DNA of 64,000 bases from positions 6,565,001 through 6,629,000 of the forward strand of contig NZ_CP080519.1 in the NCBI RefSeq assembly GCF_019468465.1, in the 5' to 3' direction. Below the pieces are notes generated by a model. That model had not been told where the DNA came from. It was given only the letters and a program-made list of their open reading frames with translations, and ran no database searches. This stretch comes from Amycolatopsis sp. DSM 110486. GTDB lineage: Bacteria > Actinomycetota > Actinomycetes > Mycobacteriales > Pseudonocardiaceae. Both the position numbers and the translations under genes were made by a program. This document shows, one piece after another, positions 24,413 through 32,112 of this stretch (the first letter of the stretch is position 1; every line of letters begins with the position of its first letter).

Positions 24413-26575
24413 GTGAGCAGCTCCGAACCCGCCCCGCTGTGGGACCTCCCGGAGCCTTCGCGCTCCGCCTCGGAGCCGAAGGCTTCTTCGTCGCGTGCCG
24501 GTGCGGCCAAAGCTGCTGTGCCGAAGTCTGGTGCTGCGTCCGGTGCTGCGGCGAAGAAGGCCGCCGCGAAGAAGGCTCCGTCGCGCAAGGGGGCGCAGCA
24601 GCCGGCGCCCGAGCTGCCCGTCGCGAAGATCGTGGTGGACATCCCGCTGGCGCACCTGGACCGGACGTTCGACTACCAGGTGCCCGACAAGCTGCATGAC
24701 GCCGCGGTGCCGGGTTGCCGCGTGCGGGTGCGGTTCGCGGGGCAGCTCGTGGACGGCTACCTCGTGGAGCGCACGGACACCACGGAGTACGAGCGGAAGC
24801 TGGCGTACCTGGAGCGCGTCACGTCGAGTGAGCCGGTGTTGCCGCCTTCGCTGCACGCCGTGTGCCGGTCGGTGGCCGACCGCTACGGCGGCACCCTGTC
24901 CGACGTGCTGCGGCTGGCTTTGCCGCCGCGGCACGCCAAAGCCGAGGCCGAGCCCGCTTCGGAACCGGCGCCGTCGCCGGACGTGCCGGACGTGTCGGCG
25001 TGGTCGCGGTACCAGTGGGGTCCGGCGTTCCTGGACGCCGTGGCCGACGGCAAGCCGGCCAACGCGGTGTGGCAGGCCCTGCCGGGCGAAGACTGGCCGC
25101 GCCGGCTCGCGGAGGCCGCGGCGGTGGCGGCGTCGTGCGGCCGGGGCGCGGTGCTCGTCGTGCCGGACCATCGGGACCTCACGCGGGTGCACGAGGCGTG
25201 CGCGGCGCTGATGGGCGAGGACGCCGTGGTGGCGCTGATCGCCGGGCTCGGGCCCGCGGAGCGGTACCGGCGCTGGCTCGCCGTGCTGCGCGGCGGCGTC
25301 CGGGTCGTGGTGGGCACGCGCGCGGCGATGTTCGCACCGGTGGCCGACCCGGGCCTGTTCGTCGTGTGGGACGACGGCGACGACTTGCACCTCGACCCGC
25401 ACGCGCCTTACCCGCACGTGCGCGACGTGCTCATGGACCGCGCGCACGCCACGAAGTCGTCGCTGCTGGTCGGCGGTTTCGCGCGCACGGCGGAGGCGCA
25501 GCTGCTCGTGGAGTCGGGCTGGGCGCAGGCCGTGCTGGCCGACCGCGCCGAGCTGCGCGCGGCCGCCCCGCGGGTGACGCCGGTGGGGGAGGACTTCGAC
25601 GTCGCCCGCGACGAGGCCGCGCGCGTCGCCCGCCTGCCCGCGGTGGCCTTCGAGGCGGCGCGCCAGGCGTTCGCCGCCGGGCTCCCGGCGCTGATCCAGG
25701 TGCCCCGGCGCGGCTACGTCCCGGGCCTGGCCTGTGGCAACTGCCGCACGCCCGCGCACTGCCGCCGTTGCGCCGGTCCGCTGGCGCTGCCCGGCGGCTC
25801 GGTGGACGGCGCGCCGAAGCCGCCCGCGTGCCGCTGGTGCGGCGTGCCGGAGACCGCGTTCCATTGCCAGGCTTGCGGTTCCGTGCGGCTGCGCGCGGTG
25901 ATCGTGGGCGCGAAGCGCACCGCGGAGGAATTGGGCCGGGCCTTCCCGGGCGTTCCCGTGCGTACTTCCGGCGCGGCCGAGGTGCTGGCAACGGTGCCGG
26001 GAGGCCCCGCGCTGGTGGTCTGCACCCCCGGCGCCGAACCGGTCGCCGAGGGCGGCTACGGCGCCGCCCTGCTCCTCGACGGCTGGGCCCTGCTCGGCCG
26101 CCAGGACCTGCGTGCCGCCGAGGAAACCCTGCGCCGCTGGATGGCCGCGGGCGCCTTGGTGCGCCCGGCCGCTTCGGGCGGCCGGATCGTGGTGGGCGCC
26201 GAGGCCGGCCTGTCCGTGGTCCAGGCCCTGGTCCGCTGGGACCCGGCCTGGCACGCCGCCTTGGAGCTCGGCCAGCGCCGCGAACTGGGCTTCCCGCCCG
26301 CCATGCGCATGGCCAGCGTCGAAGGCACGCCCGACGCCGTCGCCTCCGTCCTCGACGACCTGCCCCTGCCCGACACCGGCGAAGTCCTCGGCCCCGTCCC
26401 CCTGGGCGACTTCGACGCCGACGGCAACGCCTCCCGCGAACGCGCTCTGGTCCGTGTGGCGCGTCCGGAGGGCAAAACGCTGGCCGCTCTGCTCCACGAC
26501 GCCGCGGCCCGCCGCGACGCCCGAAAGGCGGCCGAGCCGGTGCGGATTCAGCTGGATCCGCTGGAGCTGATCTAG
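24413..26575 (+). CDS. priA: Probable primosomal protein N' (PriA), actinobacterial form without visible ATPase motif
   Basis: Restart protein that binds stalled-fork DNA. The 720-residue protein has an Ala/Lys/Ser-rich N-terminal tail, the 3'-DNA-binding domain (IVVDIPLAHLDRTFDYQVPD) and the paired zinc motifs CGNCRTPAHCRRC and CRWCGVPETAFHCQAC. No Walker A (GxxGxGKT) is seen where the helicase P-loop should be; instead the region reads SCGRGAVLVVPDHRDL. This agrees with known actinobacterial PriA proteins thought to lack helicase activity. GTG 24413 is inferred. It ends in VRIQLDPLELI, a segment partly duplicated downstream. Confidence 0.88.
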   Translation: MSSSEPAPLWDLPEPSRSASEPKASSSRAGAAKAAVPKSGAASGAAAKKAAAKKAPSRKGAQQPAPELPVAKIVVDIPLAHLDRTFDYQVPDKLHDAAVPGCRVRVRFAGQLVDGYLVERTDTTEYERKLAYLERVTSSEPVLPPSLHAVCRSVADRYGGTLSDVLRLALPPRHAKAEAEPASEPAPSPDVPDVSAWSRYQWGPAFLDAVADGKPANAVWQALPGEDWPRRLAEAAAVAASCGRGAVLVVPDHRDLTRVHEACAALMGEDAVVALIAGLGPAERYRRWLAVLRGGVRVVVGTRAAMFAPVADPGLFVVWDDGDDLHLDPHAPYPHVRDVLMDRAHATKSSLLVGGFARTAEAQLLVESGWAQAVLADRAELRAAAPRVTPVGEDFDVARDEAARVARLPAVAFEAARQAFAAGLPALIQVPRRGYVPGLACGNCRTPAHCRRCAGPLALPGGSVDGAPKPPACRWCGVPETAFHCQACGSVRLRAVIVGAKRTAEELGRAFPGVPVRTSGAAEVLATVPGGPALVVCTPGAEPVAEGGYGAALLLDGWALLGRQDLRAAEETLRRWMAAGALVRPAASGGRIVVGAEAGLSVVQALVRWDPAWHAALELGQRRELGFPPAMRMASVEGTPDAVASVLDDLPLPDTGEVLGPVPLGDFDADGNASRERALVRVARPEGKTLAALLHDAAARRDARKAAEPVRIQLDPLELI

Positions 26576-26635
26576 CACCGTTTCAGCCGACGGGCAGGTA
26601 GTTCCGCCCAGTCTCTTGGCTGCGCGGTCCGGCGG

Positions 26636-26742
26636 GTGTGGCGCGCCGGAGGGCTAACCGGGGTCTGCCGGGCTACGAGACGCCGCGGCCCGCTGGGACG
26701 CTCGCAAGGCGGCCGAGCCGGCGCGGATTCAGCTGGATCCGC
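26636..26742 (+). pseudogene. Decayed duplicate of the priA 3' end
   Basis: Bases 26636-26742 repeat 26454-26562 with substitutions and small indels: gtgtggcgcg, ccggagggc, acgccgcggcccgc, aaggcggccgagccgg and cggattcagctggatccg occur in the same order. One frame still reads AAARWDARKAAEPARIQLDP against AAARRDARKAAEPVRIQLDP in PriA. The left part is frameshifted and no start codon or full domain remains, so it is a relic. The rest of the 443-nt gap up to 27018 shows nothing recognisable. Confidence 0.8.
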
Positions 26743-27018
26743 CAGCACCTTCCGAGCCGGCCGTGGTGGTGCAGTCCTCTCCCACACCCCCGGGCGAGGG
26801 GCGCCGGACGACGGTCGAAAGGTCGGGTTCGCGAACGTTGTCCGGACCACTGTCCGGCCCACCCCGTTTCGTTTCGGCCTTGATCGGGCATGTGGAAGGC
26901 GGTCGGGGGAGGGCCCGGCGGGATGAAGCACGCCCGCGGCGCTGCTCCGTGCGCGCGCCGGGACTGCTCCTTTCGCTGGCTGCGCGCTTTCACCGGGTCC
27001 CCCTACGCTGGAGGCGCG

Positions 27019-27573
27019 ATGTTCAGGACCGATCCGCGCGACGCCGACGGCTGCCCGTCCGGCGAAGGGGAGCCCGCGGCCGAGGCGACGATCCGGGCCG
27101 CCGAACCGACCGACGTCACCGCGCTGAGCACCGCGCTCGGCGCGGAAGAGTACTTCGCCGACCGGCTCGGGAGGCAGGCCGAGGGGCTGGGCGTCCTGCT
27201 CACCGCGTGGTGGGCGGATCGGCCGGTCGGGGCCTTGTACCTGTGGCTCGAGGACGCCGAGGAGCCGCCCATCCGCAGCCGGCTGCCGGGCGTCCCGCTG
27301 CTGACGCACGTGGAAGTCCTGCCGGCCACGCGCAATCGCGGCGTCGGCCGGGCGCTGGTCGACGCGGCCGAGGGGCGGCTGGCGAGTCTCGGGCACCGGC
27401 GCGCCGCGCTGGCCGTGCGCACGGACAACGCGGACGCGGCCCGGCTGTACCGGAGGCTCGGTTACCGGGACTGGGGGCACGGCACGGTTGTCTGCTACGC
27501 CGAGCACTTCCTCCCGGACGGCCGCACCGTGTCCGAAGCCGAGCTGTGCCACGTGCTGGTGAAGACCCTCTGA
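27019..27573 (+). CDS. GNAT family N-acetyltransferase
   Basis: The 184-residue protein carries a single GNAT domain from about residue 24: IRAAEPTDVTALSTAL, HVEVLPATRNRGVGRALVDAAE as the acetyl-CoA pyrophosphate loop, and DNADAARLYRRLGY. ATG 27019 is chosen because gctggagg lies just upstream; frames extending further 5' have no coding character. It is convergent with the glycosyltransferase-like gene, with only one base between stops. Substrate unknown. Confidence 0.85.
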   Translation: MFRTDPRDADGCPSGEGEPAAEATIRAAEPTDVTALSTALGAEEYFADRLGRQAEGLGVLLTAWWADRPVGALYLWLEDAEEPPIRSRLPGVPLLTHVEVLPATRNRGVGRALVDAAEGRLASLGHRRAALAVRTDNADAARLYRRLGYRDWGHGTVVCYAEHFLPDGRTVSEAELCHVLVKTL

Positions 27574-27574
27574 G

Positions 27575-28702
27575 TCAGCTCCGCAGCACCAGCTCGGCGA
27601 TGCCGAGGGTCTGGAAAGCGGCATCCACGCCGCCGGTCACGTGCTGGTCGTGCAGGCCGGCCACGTGCGCGCACCACGTCACCCGGTCTTCCTGCCACGC
27701 TCGCAGGAAATCCGCGCACAGCTTCGGCGTGATCATTTCCTCGTTGCGGTGCAAGGCGGTGCGCAGCGCCTCGACCATGTTGTCGCGACGGTCGGGATCC
27801 AGCCCGGCCGCGACCTGAACCTGGAGCATGGCGGCGCGGATGAAGTTCCGGCGGACCTCAAGGAAGCTCGTCCAATACCCCTCCGTCGCGGCTTCGAGGC
27901 CGAGGCCCTGGTCGAGCAGGCCGTAGACGCCCTCGGCGAGCGTGTCGCCCAGTTCCTCGGACTCGGCCCGGATCTGGTTGTACGGGTCGTACTCCGCCTG
28001 GTGCGCGGTCCCGGTGAGCGCGGTCGGCCGCAACCTTCTGTCGCCCAGCAGGAAGAACCAGTCCTCGTTGTAGAGGTCCGGGAAGAACGAGTCGAAACAC
28101 CGCTCGCCCACGACCAGCGCACCGCCGCCGACGAACGTGTCCTGCCGCCCGCCCGACTCGCGGTAGGCGTGGCACACCACGGAGTTGTCGGGCATGCCGG
28201 TGTTCGTCAGGCCGACGGCCGCGTGGGCACCGAGCAGACCCGAGGCCTCGCGCAGGTCGGCCGGGCGGGGCAGCGTGATGTCGTCGTCGAGGAACAGCAC
28301 GCGCTGCCAGTTCGCGAGGCCGGCGACGAGCAGGCCCAGGTTGCGTTTGAGGCTGGTGTCGGCGCCGCGGAGCAGCTCGTGCTCCCACAACAGCTGAGAC
28401 GCGGCGAAGCGGGGCATGACGCCCGGCGGGAGACCGTCGGTGTCGATCGCGAAGGCCCGCACCCCGGCCTTCTTCGCCGCCAGCGCGACCCGGTCGGCGC
28501 TCGCCTTCTGGCTGCAGAGCAGCAGCACCGGCGCGTCGAGCTCCCGGGCGATGGTCCAGGTGTGGTCCAGAGCGTGCTCGTCGCGGCCGTTGGGCACGAC
28601 GATCGCGTCCAGCTCGGCCTCGGGAGTCCTCCCGGCGCCGACCTCGGCCAACAGGCGCCGGTGGGTGGTGTGCTGCGCCGGCGCTCCGACGGCAGTGGTC
28701 AT
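27575..28702 (-). CDS. GT-A-fold glycosyltransferase-like protein, cytoplasmic
   Basis: The 375-residue protein has the features of family-2-like glycosyltransferases: a Rossmann-like start (LDAIVVPNGRDEHAL), a metal-binding DDD at 139-141 in VLFLDDDITLP, GGGALVVGE and an NED at 212-214 in YNEDWFFLLGDRR that could hold the catalytic base. There is no signal peptide or membrane helix. The C-terminal 120 residues are helical and of unknown function. The start lies one base after the stop of the upstream XRE-regulator gene, so the two are one operon. Acceptor and donor are unknown. Confidence 0.65.
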   Translation of the reverse strand: MTTAVGAPAQHTTHRRLLAEVGAGRTPEAELDAIVVPNGRDEHALDHTWTIARELDAPVLLLCSQKASADRVALAAKKAGVRAFAIDTDGLPPGVMPRFAASQLLWEHELLRGADTSLKRNLGLLVAGLANWQRVLFLDDDITLPRPADLREASGLLGAHAAVGLTNTGMPDNSVVCHAYRESGGRQDTFVGGGALVVGERCFDSFFPDLYNEDWFFLLGDRRLRPTALTGTAHQAEYDPYNQIRAESEELGDTLAEGVYGLLDQGLGLEAATEGYWTSFLEVRRNFIRAAMLQVQVAAGLDPDRRDNMVEALRTALHRNEEMITPKLCADFLRAWQEDRVTWCAHVAGLHDQHVTGGVDAAFQTLGIAELVLRS

Positions 28703-28703
28703 C

Positions 28704-29768
28704 TCAGCTCGTTTCTGGCCATTCGTGCAGCCGGTGCTCCGCCAGCGTCCAGTCGGGCGTGAGCCCCTGGTTGTTGAAGATCGGCACGCGGCTGATGATG
28801 CTGAAGGAGTCCGCGTGGGCGAATCGGGCGTCCAGGTGGGCCTGGTTGCGATCGCGGAAACGCGGGTCGGTCAGCGCTCGCACGGCTCCGAGGGTTCCCC
28901 GGCCGTACATCCCGTTGCACACGGTGACGGTGCGTTTGCGGTTGAGCGGGTTGACTCCGTGGTAGAAGAGCGCGACATCGGCGACGAGGGTGTCGGCGTC
29001 TGACGTCTGGGCTTTGAAGCGTTCGGTCGTGCCGTCCGTGCGGGTCACCTCGAAGCTGCCCGGCACGTCCTGGCCAGGGCCCCCGCGGCCGATCTGCCGC
29101 ACCGGCGCGTCGATCAGGTTGAGCAGCTCGCGGGTCTGCGGGTTGAAGTCGACGCCGCCAAGTAGCACGAGGTGCGCCGTGTAGTCCTTGGGGCGCAGGG
29201 GGACCCGGGGGTTCGCGGTGCGGAAGGAGACGTTGCTGGTGGGGTTGCAGGCCCGGATGTGGCCGTACAGCTCGATCAGCGCGTCCGGGTCGGCATAGCT
29301 GAAGAGCCGGGAGTAGTCGGGACTGGCCGGATCCGCGTAGCCGATCCGCATGTCTTCGGGCAGCTGCGCGTCGACGATCACGACGTCTTCGTTCGGCGGG
29401 AACCGCCAGACGTTGCCCGGCGCGAAATCGGCCGAGCCCGTCGCCTCGTGGGAGCCGCCGCGCAGCTCGGTCAGCTCGGCGAGCAGGTCCTCGCGCCCGC
29501 GCTGCTCCTGCTCGGTGAGCTGCTCGGCCGCCAGCAGGCGGAACGACTGCCCCTCGATCGACCGCCGGGTGGCGAAGAACGTGGCGTACGCGTCGAGCCG
29601 GAGCATGGGGGGCGACACCGGGTTGCTGGTGTTCTCCCACGACGAGAGCAGGGTGTTGCTCACCCCGAACACGTCGGCGAGCTGGCGTTGGGTGATCTGC
29701 ACCCCGGACCAGGTCTCCTTCCGCAGCGCGCGGAGGCGTCCGGCGAGGGCGGGGCTCGGCTGGGACAC
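28704..29768 (-). CDS. XRE-family regulator with a conserved actinobacterial C-terminal sensor-like domain
   Basis: An N-terminal helix-turn-helix (ITQRQLADVFGVSNTLLSSWE) is followed by a linker and a C-terminal domain of about 230 residues with FSYADPDALIELYGHIRACN, LVLLGGVDFNPQTRELLNL, FYHGVNPLNRKRTVTVCNG and RGTLGAVRALTDPRFRDRN. I recall similar CNG..RG..GAVRALTD domains in many Streptomyces XRE proteins but cannot assign a function. GTG 29768 is chosen over GTG 29795 because gaaagg lies 9 nt upstream. It shares a divergent promoter region with the cyclase gene. Confidence 0.65.
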   Translation of the reverse strand: MSQPSPALAGRLRALRKETWSGVQITQRQLADVFGVSNTLLSSWENTSNPVSPPMLRLDAYATFFATRRSIEGQSFRLLAAEQLTEQEQRGREDLLAELTELRGGSHEATGSADFAPGNVWRFPPNEDVVIVDAQLPEDMRIGYADPASPDYSRLFSYADPDALIELYGHIRACNPTSNVSFRTANPRVPLRPKDYTAHLVLLGGVDFNPQTRELLNLIDAPVRQIGRGGPGQDVPGSFEVTRTDGTTERFKAQTSDADTLVADVALFYHGVNPLNRKRTVTVCNGMYGRGTLGAVRALTDPRFRDRNQAHLDARFAHADSFSIISRVPIFNNQGLTPDWTLAEHRLHEWPETS

Positions 29769-29883
29769 GACTTCAGACCTTTCAGTGAAGTCCACTGGAA
29801 CGCGAGTGACGAAGATTGTACACGGAGAGTACGGGGTCGGCTTGAGAGGCTCGCCGGGAGGGTCAGGCAGGAGATTGAGGGGT

Positions 29884-30009
29884 TGTTCAGTCCGTCTGTC
29901 GGCAAAACTCTTAGGGAGAACTTAAGTCTAAGGCTCTGTTCAGGTTCAGTCGCAGCCTTTATAGTTCGATCTATGGAAGTCTACTGGATTTCAGGAACCA
30001 CCTGAACAG
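29884..30009 (+). promoter_or_regulatory. Divergent control region with repeated TGTTCAG / CTGAACA half sites
   Basis: TGTTCAG occurs at 29884 and 29937. CTGTTCAGG (29936-29944) is the exact reverse complement of CCTGAACAG (30001-30009), and TTCAGG-aacca-CCTGAA forms a compact palindrome at 29990-30006. TATAGT at 29960-29965 could be the -10 of the cyclase operon. These sites could bind the XRE or Crp regulator encoded on either side. Confidence 0.45.
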
Positions 30010-30019
30010 GGGGTCGGCC

Positions 30020-30649
30020 ATGGACACCAGCGTTCTGCACGTGCCACTGCATCGAGCGATCGTGGTGGTCGACATCGAGGGGTCGACCACCCGCACCAAC
30101 CCCGCTCGGGCCCGGCTGCGCGCGATTCTGTTCGACCTGCTCGACGAGGCGTTCCGCGCCGGGGGGATCGCGGAGGGGTTCCGGGACCCCTTCGTGGACC
30201 GCGGCGATGGCGCGTTGTGCCTGGTCCGGCCGGTCGACGAGGCGCCGAAGACGGTCCTGCTCGCCGAGGTGGTGCCCGCCCTGGCGGAGCTGCTCGCGCG
30301 GCACAACGCCGAGAGACCCGACGAGGCCTTCCGGCTCCGGGTGGCGATCCACGCCGGCGAGGTGCACTACGACCTCCACGGCCCCTACGGCGAGGACGTC
30401 GACCTCGCCTGCCGGCTGCTCGACGCCACCGAGCTGCGGCGCCGGCTGCGCACCGCCGACGGGCCGCTCGCGCTGGCCGTCTCCGAGGCCATCCACTGGT
30501 CGGTGGTCCGCCACGACTACGACGGGATAGACCGCACCGCGTTCACCGACGCATTCCACGTGCGGGTGGGCGGGAGACGGATGCGGGGCTGGCTCCGCAC
30601 CGCCGACTGGGCCGGGGCCGGCAGCCCCAGGACGGGGCTCACCGCCTGA
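30020..30649 (+). CDS. Class III nucleotidyl cyclase-like protein, stand-alone catalytic domain
   Basis: The 209-residue protein is a single cyclase homology domain: VVVDIEGST holds the first metal aspartate (Asp18), DRGDGALC the second (Asp63), and LRVAIHAGEVHYDLHGPYGEDVDLACRLLDA matches the central RxxxHxGxV...VNxAxR block with Arg132. The lysine of the classic K-x-x-G-D adenine motif is absent (VDRGD), so ATP is not an obvious substrate. Similar domains occur beside conflict-system genes in actinomycetes. It has no membrane segment and is followed by the Crp gene, its likely reader. The ATG is preceded by cagggggtc. Confidence 0.75.
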   Translation: MDTSVLHVPLHRAIVVVDIEGSTTRTNPARARLRAILFDLLDEAFRAGGIAEGFRDPFVDRGDGALCLVRPVDEAPKTVLLAEVVPALAELLARHNAERPDEAFRLRVAIHAGEVHYDLHGPYGEDVDLACRLLDATELRRRLRTADGPLALAVSEAIHWSVVRHDYDGIDRTAFTDAFHVRVGGRRMRGWLRTADWAGAGSPRTGLTA

Positions 30650-30669
30650 CGAGCCGGGAGGTGACCGGC

Positions 30670-31332
30670 GTGGAGACGACCGGATTCTGGCCGGCGCTGG
30701 GCGAGGCCGACCGCGGCAAGGTGGCGGAGCTGGCGGTCCGCCGCACCTACCGCCGGGGCGACGTGGTGTGCCGCGAAGGCGACCGCGCCGCGGTGGTGGT
30801 GCTCCTGCTGTCGGGCCACGTCCGGATCACCAACGCGACTTCCGACGGCCGCGAGGTCGTGATCGCCGTGCGCGGCGCGGGCGACGTGGTCGGCGAGCTC
30901 GGCGCCATCGACGGCGGCCCGCGCTCGGCGACCGTGTCGGCGCTGGACGACCTCGACGCGCTCGTCGTTCCCGCCGCCCGCTTCGCCGCGCTGTGCCGGC
31001 GCGAAGCGGCGATCTCCTGGGCGTTGCTGCTGGTCCTGGCCGACCGCATGCGCGACATCGGCCGGCAGCGGCTCGACGTCGGCGGCGGCACGATCACCCG
31101 GCGCGTCGCGGCGCAGCTTATGCAGCTGGCCGTGCAGCACGGGGTGCGCCGGGGCGACGACATCGTCATCGCGATCCCCGGCACCCAGGCCGAACTCGCG
31201 ACCACCGCGGCGGTTTCGCGCGAATCGTGGGCCCGGGTGACGCGGGAACTGCGCCGGCTCGGCGTGCTCAGCACCGCGCGCGGGCAGGTCGTGATCCACC
31301 GGCTCGCGGAACTGGGCCGGCTCGCTCGCTGA
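30670..31332 (+). CDS. Crp/Fnr-family transcription regulator with intact cyclic-nucleotide pocket
   Basis: The 220-residue protein has an N-terminal beta-roll (YRRGDVVCREGDRAAVVVLL) whose phosphate cassette GELGAIDGGPRSATV keeps Glu76 and Arg85, the residues that hold the cyclic phosphate and ribose in Crp. A C-helix follows, then a winged HTH (TQAELATTAAVSRESWARVTRELRRLG, 172-198). GTG 30670 lies 8 nt after gggagg, better than GTG 30661. It begins 20 nt after the cyclase stop, so product and reader of the cyclase appear to be co-expressed. Confidence 0.85.
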   Translation: METTGFWPALGEADRGKVAELAVRRTYRRGDVVCREGDRAAVVVLLLSGHVRITNATSDGREVVIAVRGAGDVVGELGAIDGGPRSATVSALDDLDALVVPAARFAALCRREAAISWALLLVLADRMRDIGRQRLDVGGGTITRRVAAQLMQLAVQHGVRRGDDIVIAIPGTQAELATTAAVSRESWARVTRELRRLGVLSTARGQVVIHRLAELGRLAR

Positions 31333-31345
31333 ACTTTGCCCGAAC

Positions 31346-31359
31346 GTGTCTGCAGACAC
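31346..31359. promoter_or_regulatory. Perfect 14-bp palindrome, possible Crp operator
   Basis: GTGTCTGCAGACAC is its own reverse complement and lies just after the crp-like gene and about 57 nt before the first small membrane-protein gene. A second inverted repeat ccctg-cgcca-caggg follows at 31366-31380. Confidence 0.5.
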
Positions 31360-31416
31360 AGATTTCCCTGCGCCACAGGGGAATCCTGGTAGCACACACT
31401 CACGACGGAGGCAGCC

Positions 31417-31746
31417 ATGGACCCGTTTCTTCCCGCCCCGCAACCGATTCGATGGCGCCGAGGGGTCTACGCGGCGGCGCTGGTGATCCCGTTCACCGTG
31501 ATGCAGCTGTGGGCGCTGCTGGTGCTCCTGAGTCTCGCCGACTTCAGCGGCCTTGTCGTACAAGCGGTTCTGGTGCTCGTGCTCGGCTCGGCGGTCTCGC
31601 TCGCCGTCGGCTGGCGGTGGGCCTGGCGCCTGGGTTCCGAACGCCGGCGCGCTCTCGAAACCCGCCGCGAGTTCGAGGCCTGGCGTGATGCCGCACGCGA
31701 AACCCCGCCGGCCGAACGGATCGGCGCCGGGCGAGGCCGTCGATGA
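31417..31746 (+). CDS. Small two-helix membrane protein
   Basis: The 109-residue protein has two hydrophobic helices (YAAALVIPFTVMQLWALLVLL and LVVQAVLVLVLGSAVSLAVG) and a basic, Arg-rich C-terminal tail. The ATG follows a cggaggcagcc site. It overlaps the next gene by 4 nt and lies downstream of the palindrome after the Crp gene. No family was recognised; it could be an output of the cyclase-Crp pair, but that is only a positional argument. Confidence 0.7.
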   Translation: MDPFLPAPQPIRWRRGVYAAALVIPFTVMQLWALLVLLSLADFSGLVVQAVLVLVLGSAVSLAVGWRWAWRLGSERRRALETRREFEAWRDAARETPPAERIGAGRGRR

Positions 31747-31964
31747 GCGCGCTGGCGGCCGCCGCCACCGAGAGCGGCCCCGACACGTCGACGGTCGTGC
31801 TGGTTGTCGCTCTCGTCGCGTTCATCGTCGCGGTCCGGATCGTGCGGCGGATCGTCGGCTTCGTCGTGAAGACCGCCGCGTCGGCCGCCGCGCTCGCCGG
31901 CGTCGTCATGGCGGTCGGCGGACTCGGCGGACTGACGACGCTGGCCGTGCTCGCCCTTCAGTAG
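31743..31964 (+). CDS. Very small membrane protein
   Basis: The 73-residue protein consists of two hydrophobic segments (VVLVVALVAFIVAVRIV and AASAAALAGVVMAVGGLGGL) joined by a short basic linker. Its ATG overlaps the previous stop (ATGA), so the two products are made together and may form a complex. Function unknown. Confidence 0.65.
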   Translation: MSALAAAATESGPDTSTVVLVVALVAFIVAVRIVRRIVGFVVKTAASAAALAGVVMAVGGLGGLTTLAVLALQ

Positions 31965-32010
31965 GCCGCCCTCGTTCTCCTTGCCACGCCACGATTCCCG
32001 GGCGGCCGGG

Positions 32011-32053
32011 AACCCGGTCCCGCACGCGGCGGGCACCGGGTTTTCTCTTTTTG
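32011..32053 (+). terminator. Intrinsic terminator closing the cyclase/membrane-protein group
   Basis: aacccggt (32011-32018) pairs with accgggtt (32035-32042), with additional cccg/cggg pairing inside, followed by the T-rich ttttctcttttt. This is the most canonical terminator in the window. Confidence 0.85.
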
Positions 32054-32112
32054 GCGAAGGAATCTGCTCGACCAGCTCGCCGACGCACGAACCTTTCGCC
32101 GATGGCAGCCGC

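Noticed and set aside
27575..31964. Calling the cyclase island a Pycsar defence system outright
   Set aside because: The reader is a Crp-type DNA-binding protein and no known Pycsar effector (TIR or PycTM) was identified; only a possible relation can be stated.
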